DNA from: Mycolicibacterium cosmeticum
GTDB lineage: Bacteria; Actinomycetota; Actinomycetes; Mycobacteriales; Mycobacteriaceae
Direction: 5' to 3'
DNA: 64,000 nt
NCBI RefSeq assembly: GCF_000613185.1
Contig: NZ_CCBB010000001.1
Coordinates: forward strand, 1,612,001-1,676,000
Each line of letters begins with the position of its first letter. The first letter of the stretch is position 1. Both the position numbers and the translations under genes were made by a program. Positions 16,821 to 25,434 of the stretch are shown here, one piece after another. The notes below the pieces were generated by a model that was not told the DNA's origin, did no database searches, and saw only the letters and a program-made list of their open reading frames with translations.

Positions 16821-17594
16821 CTACAACAGCTGCGCGCCCGCACCCGGCCCGACAGCGACACCCCGCGACGTGTCCTTGAGCGCCACCCCGGAGCGTCCGA
16901 GTTGCCGCGCGCCGGCCACCAGACTGACCGCCACACGAGCGGCCTCCTGGTACCCCAACCCGTCAGGTGGATGGATGTTGGAGATGCAGTTGCGATCCGC
17001 ATCAGTGCACCCCGGGCGGGGCCGATGCGTCAGGTAGATGCCCAGGCTGTCCGAGACGGACAGGCCGGGCCGCTCCCCGATGATGACCAACAGCGTCCCG
17101 TAGCCACCCCGGGCGGCGATGTGATCACCGAGGGCCACCCGCGCCTGTGTGGCGATCACCGGCGGCGCCAACGAATACGTCTGCCCGAGTTGGGTCACCA
17201 GTTCCCGCAGCAGCGGGACGCCGTGGTGCATCACCGCGGTCGGTGACAGTCCGTCGGCGAGTACGAAACCGATGTCGGTCGGGCTCTCGGGCACCGCCGA
17301 CAGGTCGGCCGGGCTACGGCCGAGGTCGGGCCGGCGCAGATACTCACCCCGCGATGTCGCTTGACTGGTGACGGTCGCCGGCGTGCCGATGCCGATCTCA
17401 CCGACGCTCGCGGCCAGCTGCTCGACCTCCAAGGGCAGATGCACGGCGTCCCGGGCGGCGGCGTGGGCAGCGTTGAGCGCCAGCACCTCTCGGGTCGGCA
17501 GTCCGTTTCCGGCGCGGCCCAGCCCGATCCGGGCCTGGGTGGTGGTGCGCAGCTCGTCCCAGAATTGCTGCCGGGCCAATTCGTCGGAGCTCAT
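16821..17594 (-). CDS. eutC: Ethanolamine ammonia-lyase small subunit EutC
   Basis: A 257-residue EutC. Recognisable stretches are ARIGLGRAGNGLPT near the N-terminus, FVLADGLSPTAV, GERPGLSVSDSLGIYLT and DRNCISNIHPPDGLGY. With EutB it forms the adenosylcobalamin-dependent lyase that splits ethanolamine into acetaldehyde and ammonia. Its ATG overlaps the eutB stop by 4 bp. No eutA reactivase or microcompartment shell gene is nearby, so this is the simple, soluble form of the pathway. Confidence 0.95.
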   Translation of the reverse strand: MSSDELARQQFWDELRTTTQARIGLGRAGNGLPTREVLALNAAHAAARDAVHLPLEVEQLAASVGEIGIGTPATVTSQATSRGEYLRRPDLGRSPADLSAVPESPTDIGFVLADGLSPTAVMHHGVPLLRELVTQLGQTYSLAPPVIATQARVALGDHIAARGGYGTLLVIIGERPGLSVSDSLGIYLTHRPRPGCTDADRNCISNIHPPDGLGYQEAARVAVSLVAGARQLGRSGVALKDTSRGVAVGPGAGAQLL

Positions 17595-19006
17595 AACGCC
17601 CCCGCCGAGGTCAGTGATCGCAGCGGCGACTGGGTGACGTCGAACGGCGTCAGTCGGCCGGCCGCGTCGATCATGCCGATACCGCGTAGCCAGTCCTCGA
17701 ATTCCGGTGCGGGGCGCAACCCGAGGGTCCGCCGGGTGGCCAGCACGTCGTGGAAGGACAGGCTCTGGTAGCCGAGCATGACGTCATCGGCGCCGGGCAC
17801 GGTGATGACGAAGGCAACCCCGGCAGCGGCCAGCAGCGTCAGCAGGTTGTCCATGTCGTTCTGGTCGGCTTCGGCGTGGTTGGTGTAGCAGACGTCGACC
17901 CCCATCGGCAGGCCGAGCAGCTTGCCGCAGAAATGATCTTCCAGGCCGGCCCGGATGATCTGCTTCCCGTCATAGAGGTATTCGGGACCGATGAAACCGA
18001 CCACGGTGTTGACCAGCAGCGGCCGCAGGTCGCGGGCGACGGCGTAGGCCCGGGTCTCCAGCGTCTGCTGGTCGACGGGCTTGCCGCCGACACCGAGATG
18101 CGCACCGGAACTCAGCGCCGAACCCTGACCGGTTTCCAGGTACATCACGTTGTCGCCGACCGTGCCGCGGCGCAACGACCGCGCCGCGGCGTTGCCTTCG
18201 CGCAGCAGGTCGATGTTCACCCCGAACGCGGTGTTGGCCCCTTCGGTGCCGGCGATCGACTGGAACACCAGATCGACCGGCACGCCCTCCTCGATCAGCC
18301 CGATGGTGGTGGTGATGTGCGACAGCACGCACGATTGTGCGGGAATGTCGTAGCGGGACCGGATCGAATCCAGCAGATACAGCAGATCGGCTGTGGCGTG
18401 CGGCGAATCGGTGGCCGGGTTGATGCCGATGACCGCGTCACCGCAGCCGAGCAGCAGTCCGTCGAGCACCGCCGCGGCGATTCCCCGCGGGTCGTCGGTC
18501 GGATGGTTCGGCTGCAGCCGGGTGGCCAACGTCCCCGGCAGTCCGACCGTCGTCCGGAACGCGGCGGTGACCTGGGTGGCGGCCGCGACCGCGATCAGAT
18601 CCTGGTTGCGCATGATCTTGCTGACCGCGGCCGCCATCTCGGGGGTGACACCAGGACCGACGGCCGCGATGCGCCGCGCTCCGTCGTCGCGAGACGCATT
18701 GTCCAGCAGCCAGTCCCGGAACCCACCGACGGTCAGATGCGAGATGTCGGCGAAGGCGCCGCGGTCGTGGGTGTCGAAGATCAGCCGGGTCACTTCGTCG
18801 TCGTCGTACGGCACGACCTCTTCGTCGAGGAACGTCTGCAACGGGAGATCAGCCAATGTCCATGCCGCCGCCGCTCTTTCGGCATCGGAGGAGGCCGCGC
18901 ATCCGGCCAGCTGATCACCCGACCGCAGCGGTGTGGCCTTCGCCAGCACCTCGACCAGGCCGTCGAAGCGGTAACCGACACCGCCGATTTGCTGCCGGTA
19001 GATCAC
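17591..19006 (-). CDS. eutB: Ethanolamine ammonia-lyase large subunit EutB
   Basis: A 471-residue EutB, normal length, a TIM-barrel enzyme carrying the substrate site of the B12-dependent lyase. Diagnostic stretches include DVCYTNHAEADQNDMDNLL, GEGVPVDLVFQSIAGTEG-like context and the AFVITVPGADDVMLGYQS segment. The GTG start overlaps the permease stop by 4 bp. It requires adenosylcobalamin and is translationally coupled to the permease and eutC. Confidence 0.95.
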   Translation of the reverse strand: MIYRQQIGGVGYRFDGLVEVLAKATPLRSGDQLAGCAASSDAERAAAAWTLADLPLQTFLDEEVVPYDDDEVTRLIFDTHDRGAFADISHLTVGGFRDWLLDNASRDDGARRIAAVGPGVTPEMAAAVSKIMRNQDLIAVAAATQVTAAFRTTVGLPGTLATRLQPNHPTDDPRGIAAAVLDGLLLGCGDAVIGINPATDSPHATADLLYLLDSIRSRYDIPAQSCVLSHITTTIGLIEEGVPVDLVFQSIAGTEGANTAFGVNIDLLREGNAAARSLRRGTVGDNVMYLETGQGSALSSGAHLGVGGKPVDQQTLETRAYAVARDLRPLLVNTVVGFIGPEYLYDGKQIIRAGLEDHFCGKLLGLPMGVDVCYTNHAEADQNDMDNLLTLLAAAGVAFVITVPGADDVMLGYQSLSFHDVLATRRTLGLRPAPEFEDWLRGIGMIDAAGRLTPFDVTQSPLRSLTSAGAL

Positions 19007-20427
19007 TTGAGTTCGCTCTCCGCCTCGGCCAGCATCGCGAATTCCTCGTCGGGGGAATTGGCGATCAGGCGGTGCCGGCTGTACAGGGCGAAGTACGCCA
19101 TGAACGCGGCGAACACCACCAAGCAGGACAGCGCGGCGACGCTGTCCACCAGGAAGGTCGCGATGACCGCGAGAACGGCGATGACGAGGGCGAACCCGGT
19201 AGTGATGGCACCGCCGGGGGTGCGGTAGGGCCGACGCATCTCGGGCTCGCGCCAGCGCAGCACAATGTGGCTGACCATCATCAGTACGTAGCTCAGCGCG
19301 GCACCGAAGACGGCCATGTTCAGCAGCAGCGCGCCCTTTCCGGTGAGCGACAGCAGGAAGCCGACGACGCCGGGAACGATCAGGGCCAGGGTGGGCGCCT
19401 TGCGAGAGTTGGTGAGCGACAGCCGGGTTGGCAGATACCCCGCGCGTGACAGCGCGAACAGCTGCCGAGAATAGGCGTAGATGATCGAGAAGAAGCTGGC
19501 GATCAGGCCGGCCAGACCGATGTAGTTGACCACCTTGGCGGCCGTGCCGTTACCGAGTGCCTCGACCAGCGGGTTGCCCGATGACGACATCTGTTCGGCG
19601 CCGCCTGCGCCGGTGGTGAGGATCAGCACGCCGGCACACGTGATCAGCAGCACGGTGATCGCCGCGATGATGCCGCGGGGCACATTGCGTTCCGGGTTGG
19701 CGGTCTCCTCGGCGGCGAGCGGAACCCCTTCGATGGCCAGGAAGAACCAGATCGCGAACGGGATGGCTGCCCAGATGCCCAGGTAGCCGTGCGGCAGGAA
19801 CGTCGAGGCCCCCGCGGCGTCGGCGTCGACGGGGATGTTGGTCAGGTTGGTGGCGTCGAAGTGCCCGGCGGCGAAGGCGGCGAAGATGACCAGCCCGACC
19901 AGTGCGATGGCGGTGATGACGAACATGACCTTGAGCGCTTCACCGACGCCGGAGAGATGGATTCCGATGAACAGGACGTAGGCGGCCAGGTAGACCCACC
20001 ACCCGTCGGTGATGCCGAACAGCCCGAGGGATTCGACGTAGGCGCCGATGAACGTGGCGATGGCGGCCGGCGCGATGGCGTACTCGATGAGAATGGCTGT
20101 GCCGGTGGCGAATCCGCCCCAGGGTCCGAGGGCACGGCGGGCGAAGGTGTAGCCGCCGCCCGCGGCGGGCAAGGCCGAGGACAGTTCCGCCATGCCCAGG
20201 ACCAGAGCCAGGTACATGCCGGCGATCACCACCGCGGCGATGGCCAGACCGCCGAATCCGCCTTGTGCCAGACCGAAATTCCAGCCGGAGTAGTCACCCG
20301 ACACCACATAGCTGACGCCCAGTCCGGCCAGCAGGATCCAGCCGGCACTGCCGGATTTGAGCTGCCGCTTCTGCAGATAGCCGGCGCTCTCGAGGTGTTC
20401 CTCCACCGCGCCGTGACTTGTCGTCAC
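19003..20427 (-). CDS. APC-family ethanolamine permease
   Basis: A 474-residue transporter with about 12 membrane segments and the GDYSGWNFG and AGGGYTFARRALGPWGG motifs typical of ethanolamine permeases in the APC superfamily. GTG 20427 is taken as the start: GAGGGAG lies 6-8 nt upstream, whereas longer versions would add residues unrelated to the family. As the first gene of the permease-eutB-eutC operon, it brings the substrate into the cytoplasm. Confidence 0.88.
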   Translation of the reverse strand: MTTSHGAVEEHLESAGYLQKRQLKSGSAGWILLAGLGVSYVVSGDYSGWNFGLAQGGFGGLAIAAVVIAGMYLALVLGMAELSSALPAAGGGYTFARRALGPWGGFATGTAILIEYAIAPAAIATFIGAYVESLGLFGITDGWWVYLAAYVLFIGIHLSGVGEALKVMFVITAIALVGLVIFAAFAAGHFDATNLTNIPVDADAAGASTFLPHGYLGIWAAIPFAIWFFLAIEGVPLAAEETANPERNVPRGIIAAITVLLITCAGVLILTTGAGGAEQMSSSGNPLVEALGNGTAAKVVNYIGLAGLIASFFSIIYAYSRQLFALSRAGYLPTRLSLTNSRKAPTLALIVPGVVGFLLSLTGKGALLLNMAVFGAALSYVLMMVSHIVLRWREPEMRRPYRTPGGAITTGFALVIAVLAVIATFLVDSVAALSCLVVFAAFMAYFALYSRHRLIANSPDEEFAMLAEAESELK

Positions 20428-20455
20428 TTCCAACTCCCTCGATTGATTCCACGTC

Positions 20456-20481
20456 TTAAAGGTAGTTTTTCCAACCTTTAA
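20456..20481. promoter_or_regulatory. Operator-like inverted repeat and -10 region of the eut operon
   Basis: Arms TTAAAGGT (20456-20463) and ACCTTTAA (20474-20481) flank 10 bases, 29 bp before the permease start. Read on the minus strand, the element contains GGTTG and then AAACTACCTT, which also appears upstream of the aldehyde dehydrogenase gene. TACCTT fits a -10 box. Confidence 0.5.
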
Positions 20482-20520
20482 AAGAGTGTGACCGATACCG
20501 CGCTTCTTGTCTACCCATGA

Positions 20521-20563
20521 CACAGGTCACGCCCCGAGCCGACGGCCCGGGGCGTGACCTGTG
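20521..20563 (-). terminator. Perfect 16-bp hairpin after the aldehyde dehydrogenase gene
   Basis: Arms 20521-20536 and 20548-20563 pair perfectly around an 11-nt loop, starting 10 nt after the stop codon. It isolates the dehydrogenase transcript from the eut operon. No U-tract. Confidence 0.75.
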
Positions 20564-20573
20564 AAGCTGTTCT

Positions 20574-22097
20574 TTAGAAGAAGCCGGCGGCGGTTTCGCT
20601 GTAGCTGACCAGCAGGTTCTTGGTCTGCTGGTAGTGATCGAGCATCATATGGTGGTTTTCCCGACCAATACCGGACTGCTTGTACCCACCGAACGCGGCA
20701 TGGGCGGGGTACTGGTGATAGCAGTTCGTCCACACCCGACCGGCCTTGATATCACGCCCGGCCCGATACGCGGTGTTACCGTTGCGGCTCCACACCCCGG
20801 CCCCCAACCCGTACAGGGTGTCATTGGCCAACGAGATCGCATCCTCATAATCGGTGAACGACGTCACCGCCACCACCGGCCCGAAAATCTCCTCCTGGAA
20901 AATCCGCATCTTGTTGTTCCCGGTGAAAATCGTCGGCGCCACATAATAACCACCATTGAGATCCCCACCGAGCTGCGCGCGCTCACCCCCGGTCACCACC
21001 TGAGCACCCTCACTCTTGCCGATCTCGATATAGGACAGAATCTTCTCCAACTGATCATTGGAGGCCTGCGCCCCGATCATCGTCTCGGTATCCAACGGAT
21101 CCCCCTGCCGCACCGCCTTCGTCCGCACCGCGGCCAGTGCGAGGAATTCGTCGTAGATATCAGCCTGAATCAGACTGCGCGACGGGCACGTGCACACCTC
21201 ACCCTGATTCAGGGCGAACATCGTGAACCCCTCCAACGCCTTGTCCTGATACGCATCATTCTCGGCCAACACATCGTTGAAGAAAATATTCGGCGACTTA
21301 CCCCCCAACTCCAACGTCACCGGGATCAGGTTCTGGCTGGCGTACTGCATGATCAACCGGCCCGTGGTCGTCTCCCCGGTGAACGCGATCTTGGCGATCC
21401 GGTTCGAGGACGCCAACGGTTTACCGGCCTCCACCCCGAACCCGTTGACAATGTTGACCACCCCCGCCGGCAACAAATCCCCGATCAACTCGAACAAATA
21501 CAGAATCGAAGCCGGGGTCTGCTCGGCCGGCTTGAGCACCACCGCGTTCCCGGCCGCCAACGCCGGCGCCAACTTCCACACCGCCATCAAAATCGGGAAA
21601 TTCCACGGAATGATCTGCCCCACCACCCCCAACGGCTCATGGAAGTGATACGCCACCGTGTCCTCATCGATCTCCGACAACGTGCCCTCCTGAGCACGGA
21701 TCGCCCCCGCGAAATACCGGAAATGATCGATCGCCAACGGAATATCGGCGTTCAACGTCTCCCGGATCGGCTTACCGTTATCCCAGGACTCCGCCAACGC
21801 GATCGACTCCAGATTCTCCTCGATCCGATCAGCGATCTTGTTCAACAACACCGCCCGCTGCGCCGGACTGGACTTACCCCACCCCGGCGCCGCCGCATGC
21901 GCAGCATCCAACGCCGCCTCCACATCGGCCTCATCCGAACGCGGAATCTCACAAAACACCTGCCCCGTCACCGGCGTCCGATTCTCGAAATACCGGCCCG
22001 AAGCAGGCGCCACCCACTGCCCCCCGATGAAATTCTCATAACGAGACTTGAAAGACATCAAAGCGCCCTCAGCGCCCGGGCGTGCATAAACAGTCAC
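20574..22097 (-). CDS. Aldehyde dehydrogenase (ExaC-type, probably acetaldehyde)
   Basis: A 507-residue NAD-dependent aldehyde dehydrogenase. It shows [11 protein letters not shown] (cofactor loop), [11 protein letters not shown] (general base Glu) and [11 protein letters not shown] with the catalytic Cys. GTG 22097 is the start because AGGAGAT lies 6 nt upstream. The close match to the ExaC/acetaldehyde group and the position beside the eut operon suggest it oxidises the acetaldehyde made by EutBC to acetate. The codon choice looks strongly biased, as in a highly expressed gene. Other short aldehydes are possible substrates. Confidence 0.9.
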   Translation of the reverse strand: MTVYARPGAEGALMSFKSRYENFIGGQWVAPASGRYFENRTPVTGQVFCEIPRSDEADVEAALDAAHAAAPGWGKSSPAQRAVLLNKIADRIEENLESIALAESWDNGKPIRETLNADIPLAIDHFRYFAGAIRAQEGTLSEIDEDTVAYHFHEPLGVVGQIIPWNFPILMAVWKLAPALAAGNAVVLKPAEQTPASILYLFELIGDLLPAGVVNIVNGFGVEAGKPLASSNRIAKIAFTGETTTGRLIMQYASQNLIPVTLELGGKSPNIFFNDVLAENDAYQDKALEGFTMFALNQGEVCTCPSRSLIQADIYDEFLALAAVRTKAVRQGDPLDTETMIGAQASNDQLEKILSYIEIGKSEGAQVVTGGERAQLGGDLNGGYYVAPTIFTGNNKMRIFQEEIFGPVVAVTSFTDYEDAISLANDTLYGLGAGVWSRNGNTAYRAGRDIKAGRVWTNCYHQYPAHAAFGGYKQSGIGRENHHMMLDHYQQTKNLLVSYSETAAGFF

Positions 22098-22138
22098 GGT
22101 TGATCTCCTGCCCTATGAATGACTGTGTCGGTCGTCAC

Positions 22139-22197
22139 TCAAGGTAGTTTGCAACCCGTTGCAGCACGGTTGGGAAAAATCGCAACGTTGGTGCAAC
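22139..22197. promoter_or_regulatory. Repeated GCAAC half-sites in the aldehyde dehydrogenase promoter
   Basis: GCAAC occurs at 22151-22155, 22182-22186 and 22193-22197, and its complement GTTGC at 22158-22162 (a 12-bp palindrome with the first site). Minus-strand TACCTT at about 22141-22146 fits a -10 box, inside an AAACTACCTT stretch shared with the eut promoter. The sites end at the stop of the regulator gene, so that regulator is the likely binder. Confidence 0.5.
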
Positions 22198-22198
22198 G

Positions 22199-23470
22199 TC
22201 AGGACAAGGCGGTGTCCAGCGCGGTCAGGTGCCCACGGGTCTGGGCCCGGGTCAGTTCGTCGGCGCCGCGGTGATCATGCAAGGCCTGCCAGCCGTGGCG
22301 GTCATCGCGCGCCTCGGGCAGGTCCAGCCATCGGCGCAGAACGTGCACGTCACCGGCCGAACTGGCGGCCAGCACCGCGCCGCGCACGCTGGCGCTCAAT
22401 TCGGTGCGCAGCCGCGCGACGGCCGGTGAGCCCGACCGCGGCAGCAGCTGTCCGCGGTAGCTGTCCAGCGCGGCGTTGACGTCGCCGCGGCGCAGCGCCG
22501 CGAAGACCTCCCCCATATCGCTGTCCATCGGGCCGAGCAGCCGATACGGCCGGGAGCCGATCATGTCGGCGCCGACGATGCGGCGCAGCCGCGACAGTTC
22601 CGCTCGGATGGTGACGGCGTCCAGTTCACGTTCGTCGAGAAGCATGGCGAGGTGGTCACCGCTGAGCCCCTCGGAATGCTGCAGCAGCAGCACGAGAATC
22701 TCGGCGTGCCGGCCGGAGAGCTGCTGGGCGCGGGCGCGTCCCTGCTCATCGACGGTGTGCCAGCTCGGCCGGTCCGGGCCGAGCACCGTCAGACGGCCCG
22801 GCGACACAACCGGAGTCGGCGGAATATGGCTGTAGGACAAAGCAAGTCGGTGCTCGACGGCCACGGCGGTGGCGCGGACCAGAGCCAGCGTCTGGGCCGA
22901 GGCGATCGAGGAGCCACCGGTGAGGTCGATGCTGCCCACCACCAGACCGGTCATCGGATCGTGCACCGGCACTGCCGTGCAGGTCCATGGCCGGACCAGC
23001 CGGGAGAAGTGCTCGTGCCCGTTGATCTGCACCTCGCGGTCCAGCGCCAGTGCGGTGCCGGGGGCGTTGGTGCCCGCGCCCTGTTCGCTCCAATCGGCGC
23101 CGGGGACGAAGTTCATCGCGGCCACCTTGCGGCACGCTTCCGGATCGCCTTCCACCCACAGCATGGTGCCGTCGGCGGCGGTGACGGCCACGACGACGCC
23201 GGAGTCGACGGCGTAGTCCACCAGCAGTTTGCGGATCACCGGCAAGGTGGCGGCCAGCGGATGGCTGTTGCGCAGTTCCGACAGCCGGGCCGCCTGGGCG
23301 GCTTCCCGGGCTCCGCTGTCGGGGTCGACACCGATCGCCAGGCTGCGCTGCCAACTCTCCGCGACGAAGCGGCGCAACGGTGTTTGCCCCGCGACGATCA
23401 CGTCGGGAGTAGGGCGTGCAGCATCGGGCGGCGGCTTCACCGACCTCGTCTCATCTGCCACGACGTTCAC
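22199..23470 (-). CDS. GAF-domain transcriptional regulator with C-terminal winged helix
   Basis: A 423-residue regulator. Residues about 60-215 form an AcoR-like sensory region with a GAF domain (MLWVEGDP, GADWSEQGAGTNAPGTAL, HEHFSRLVRPWTCTAVPVHD). Residues about 255-320 look like a winged helix (ILVLLLQHSEGLS...AVTIRAELSRLRRIVG...SRPYRLL). There is no AAA+ sigma-54 activation domain, so it must act with ordinary RNA polymerase. It is encoded just upstream of, and on the same strand as, the aldehyde dehydrogenase, so it probably activates that gene and perhaps eut in response to a small effector. Confidence 0.8.
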   Translation of the reverse strand: MNVVADETRSVKPPPDAARPTPDVIVAGQTPLRRFVAESWQRSLAIGVDPDSGAREAAQAARLSELRNSHPLAATLPVIRKLLVDYAVDSGVVVAVTAADGTMLWVEGDPEACRKVAAMNFVPGADWSEQGAGTNAPGTALALDREVQINGHEHFSRLVRPWTCTAVPVHDPMTGLVVGSIDLTGGSSIASAQTLALVRATAVAVEHRLALSYSHIPPTPVVSPGRLTVLGPDRPSWHTVDEQGRARAQQLSGRHAEILVLLLQHSEGLSGDHLAMLLDERELDAVTIRAELSRLRRIVGADMIGSRPYRLLGPMDSDMGEVFAALRRGDVNAALDSYRGQLLPRSGSPAVARLRTELSASVRGAVLAASSAGDVHVLRRWLDLPEARDDRHGWQALHDHRGADELTRAQTRGHLTALDTALS

Positions 23471-23575
23471 GCTCCTGACGCCAGTGTCAACTACTCGCTG
23501 GCCATCGGGCCTTCCGGCCAGAATACCCGCACGTCAGGGTAGCCGCGGCAAATCCTGCCCGGCCGGTCAGGCGGC

Positions 23576-23944
23576 TTACGAGGGAGGGGTGCCGTCCATA
23601 CGCCGCCGGGTCTCGGCGACGGCCCGCCGAATTTCGGCGTTGTCCCTACGTTCGGCGGCGGCCTCCCGGTCGGCCCGGTCCTCCAGACGCTGTAGCCGGG
23701 CGTGCTCGCGCTGTTCGGTGGCGCCCTCGCGTTCGTCGGCCGCCTGCTCACGTTCGTCGGCGGCCTGTTCGCGCTCGTCGGCGATCCGGTCCCGCTCGTC
23801 GGCCACGCGGTCTCGCTCGTCGGCGACCCAGTCGCGCCGGGTCATCTCGGCTTCGTGGCGCGCGACCGTGTGTTCGCGCTGTTCCAAGTCGGCCATCCGC
23901 CGATCCAGTTCGTCCGGCGGGACGGCCCGTTCGTCATTGACCAC
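23576..23944 (-). CDS. Coiled-coil protein with ADERxxx heptad repeats
   Basis: A 122-residue, highly charged protein. Five consecutive heptads (VADERDR, VADERDR, IADEREQ, AADEREQ, AADEREG) between residues 40 and 75 form an almost perfect coiled coil, and the rest is also helical (EQREHARLQRLEDRADREAAAERRDN). No membrane segment is seen. GTG 23944 is preceded by TACGGT five bases upstream. The function is unknown; it could be a scaffold or a DNA- or membrane-associated rod. Confidence 0.65.
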   Translation of the reverse strand: MVNDERAVPPDELDRRMADLEQREHTVARHEAEMTRRDWVADERDRVADERDRIADEREQAADEREQAADEREGATEQREHARLQRLEDRADREAAAERRDNAEIRRAVAETRRRMDGTPPS

Positions 23945-24091
23945 ACCTCACCGTAACGCCAGGTGGGGCCGAAATGCACTGCCTGTGTGACGCCGAAAGC
24001 CTGCGCGCGCTCCGAGCGACGAGTGTGGGCCATATGCACGAAAATCGCACCATCGGCGTGCATAGCCCCCACGCTCGGCAACGCGGGCACG

Positions 24092-24120
24092 CTAGACGTT
24101 GAACCGGAACTCCACCACAT
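24092..24120 (-). repeat. ychF 3'-end remnant, outermost copy (original terminus)
   Basis: Read on the minus strand, it encodes NVVEFRFNV-stop, the usual YchF carboxy terminus. The 16-nt core 24105-24120 is identical to 28504-28519 inside the intact ychF gene. The sequence upstream of the core is unrelated to ychF, so this is a displaced 3' end. Confidence 0.75.
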
Positions 24121-24137
24121 TGCGCAGCCCAACAACG

Positions 24138-24506
24138 TCACTCATCGAACAGTGGGATGCCCACTTCGCTGGAGGCAGCTTTCAACCGCTTGTCCCTGGT
24201 CCATAGGAGCGCACCCTCGACCACGGAGACTGAAGCCATCAGATGGGCATCAGCAGGGCTCAGTCCACGCCCCCAGAGTCGCCGCCGATCAACGAGATAG
24301 AGGATCTCGTCATGCCGCGCGACCGGAAACTGCCACAGGTTCGCCAGCAGATCGAGCACAGTCTCCCGACGGGTGATCGAGCCAAGCGCCAATTCCTCGA
24401 CAACCAATGGATGGCAGCCGACTCCATCCAACTGCAAGTGTTCGACCAGTCCGGGCTCCGCAGCGTGCAGATGATCAATCCACACCGCGGTGTCGACCAG
24501 GATCAC
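24138..24506 (-). CDS. vapC: VapC-type PIN-domain toxin
   Basis: A 122-residue PIN-domain ribonuclease. Acidic metal ligands are visible in MILVDTAVWID (Asp5), VVEELALG (Glu) and SPADAHLMA (Asp), with a final TRDKRL segment. It overlaps vapB by 4 bp, the normal antitoxin-toxin order. In M. tuberculosis ychF is also followed by a vapBC pair (vapBC32), so this is probably the oldest cargo at the site. Such toxins cut specific tRNA or rRNA; the target here is unknown. Confidence 0.9.
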   Translation of the reverse strand: MILVDTAVWIDHLHAAEPGLVEHLQLDGVGCHPLVVEELALGSITRRETVLDLLANLWQFPVARHDEILYLVDRRRLWGRGLSPADAHLMASVSVVEGALLWTRDKRLKAASSEVGIPLFDE

Positions 24507-24700
24507 TCCGAAGTGCTCCGCCGCCGCGGCGCGGCCTTCGCCTGGGAATCGGATCCGCCCAGCGCGGCGAGACGGCGGGCACTCTCCACCCGGATGAGTG
24601 TCTGCAAACCCTGCTTGAGCAGTGCCACACTTTCGTGCACACCGGTCAACTCGGCGGCCTTGGCGAGCAACTCATCGTCGATGGTGACCGTTGTTCTCAC
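24503..24700 (-). CDS. vapB: VapB-type ribbon-helix-helix antitoxin
   Basis: A 65-residue antitoxin. The start GTG 24700 has GGAGGTG six bases upstream and gives VRTTVTIDDELLAKAAELTG, a ribbon-helix-helix DNA-binding strand and helix. The C-terminal half, ending in basic Ala/Arg/Ser-rich sequence, should neutralise VapC. It probably represses its own operon. Confidence 0.88.
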   Translation of the reverse strand: MRTTVTIDDELLAKAAELTGVHESVALLKQGLQTLIRVESARRLAALGGSDSQAKAAPRRRSTSE

Positions 24701-24760
24701 TACGACACCTCCATGCGCATCATTGATGCAGTCCATGATGCCACGGGGGCGGTGGTCCGC

Positions 24761-24789
24761 CTACAACGCGAACCGGAACTCCACCACGT
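24761..24789 (-). repeat. ychF 3'-end remnant, second copy
   Basis: Minus strand encodes [14 protein letters not shown]. The core 24774-24789 differs from the ychF core at one base, and it shares 18 bases with the outermost copy. It marks the boundary between the vapBC module and the middle module. Confidence 0.7.
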
Positions 24790-24801
24790 CCCCCCTTGGT
24801 G

Positions 24802-25077
24802 TTACGACTCCTCGGATAACTGCTCGTGAATCGTCTCCTTGACGATCACCGACCAGACTTCGACGATCTGCCGATTATCGGAGGCGTAGAAAACATGCTC
24901 CGGAAACGAGACCCGTCCGCCGGTGGGCTAAAAACCCGGAAACGCTTGCTGTGGAGTGCACTGAAAGAAGAGCCTGCACGACACCACGCGGTCGTCGCCG
25001 AGCAAGATACCCGGGATGAACTCGAGGTCGGGTATCGCGTCGGTGTCGGTCTGAAGCATCGCCAGATAGCCGCTCAC
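24802..25077 (-). pseudogene. Hypothetical protein with in-frame stop
   Basis: One reading frame from GTG 25077 encodes SGYLAMLQTDTDAIPDLEF... up to a TAG at 24928-24930, then continues in the same frame through PTGGRVSFPEHVFYASDN to a TAA at 24802. The protein-like composition on both sides of the TAG suggests a 90-residue gene broken by one nonsense mutation. I do not recognise the family. Either half could be a short gene in its own right. Confidence 0.4.
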
Positions 25078-25235
25078 ACTATGACGCGACAGGTTGGTGG
25101 CCGGTGAGCTGCCAAGGGCGCGCCGACATCCTGCGCCAGCCCGCCGTCGGGTGGTCAGCTCGCGATTCAGGGCCCGGGCAAACTACGCTCGCAGATGACC
25201 GCGGCGGGCGAGACGACCGGCTGCCCCTGCGATGA

Positions 25236-25379
25236 ATGCTCCCCGCACTTCCGCTCACCGATCTGAAGGCCCACACCGCGCTGCGGCACGTGAGCAAGCC
25301 GAAGCCGTGTTCTTCGGCCGTGGCCAGTCTGGTCAGCCACTACGACTGCCCCAAGTGCGGCGGTTGGGTGCCAACTTGA
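25236..25379 (+). CDS. Possible small zinc-ribbon protein
   Basis: A 47-residue reading frame ending in SHYDCPKCGGWVPT-stop; the CPKC pair suggests half of a zinc ribbon, possibly the 3' scrap of a larger lost gene. It is on the strand opposite to the rest of the island and has no clear ribosome-binding site. The rest of 25.08-25.43 kb shows nothing else convincing. Confidence 0.25.
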   Translation: MLPALPLTDLKAHTALRHVSKPKPCSSAVASLVSHYDCPKCGGWVPT

Positions 25380-25434
25380 CAACAAGTCAGTAGGACTAAA
25401 AGTGCGGACTAGTGGCGGCTTGACTGCCGGTCAC

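Noticed and set aside
20428..20520. Cobalamin riboswitch before the eut operon
   Set aside because: The 93-bp leader is too short and lacks a B12-box; only the inverted repeat is present.
22199..23470. Sigma-54 activator (AcoR) annotation for the GAF regulator
   Set aside because: The protein goes from the GAF region directly to a winged helix; there is no AAA+ domain with a GAFTGA loop.
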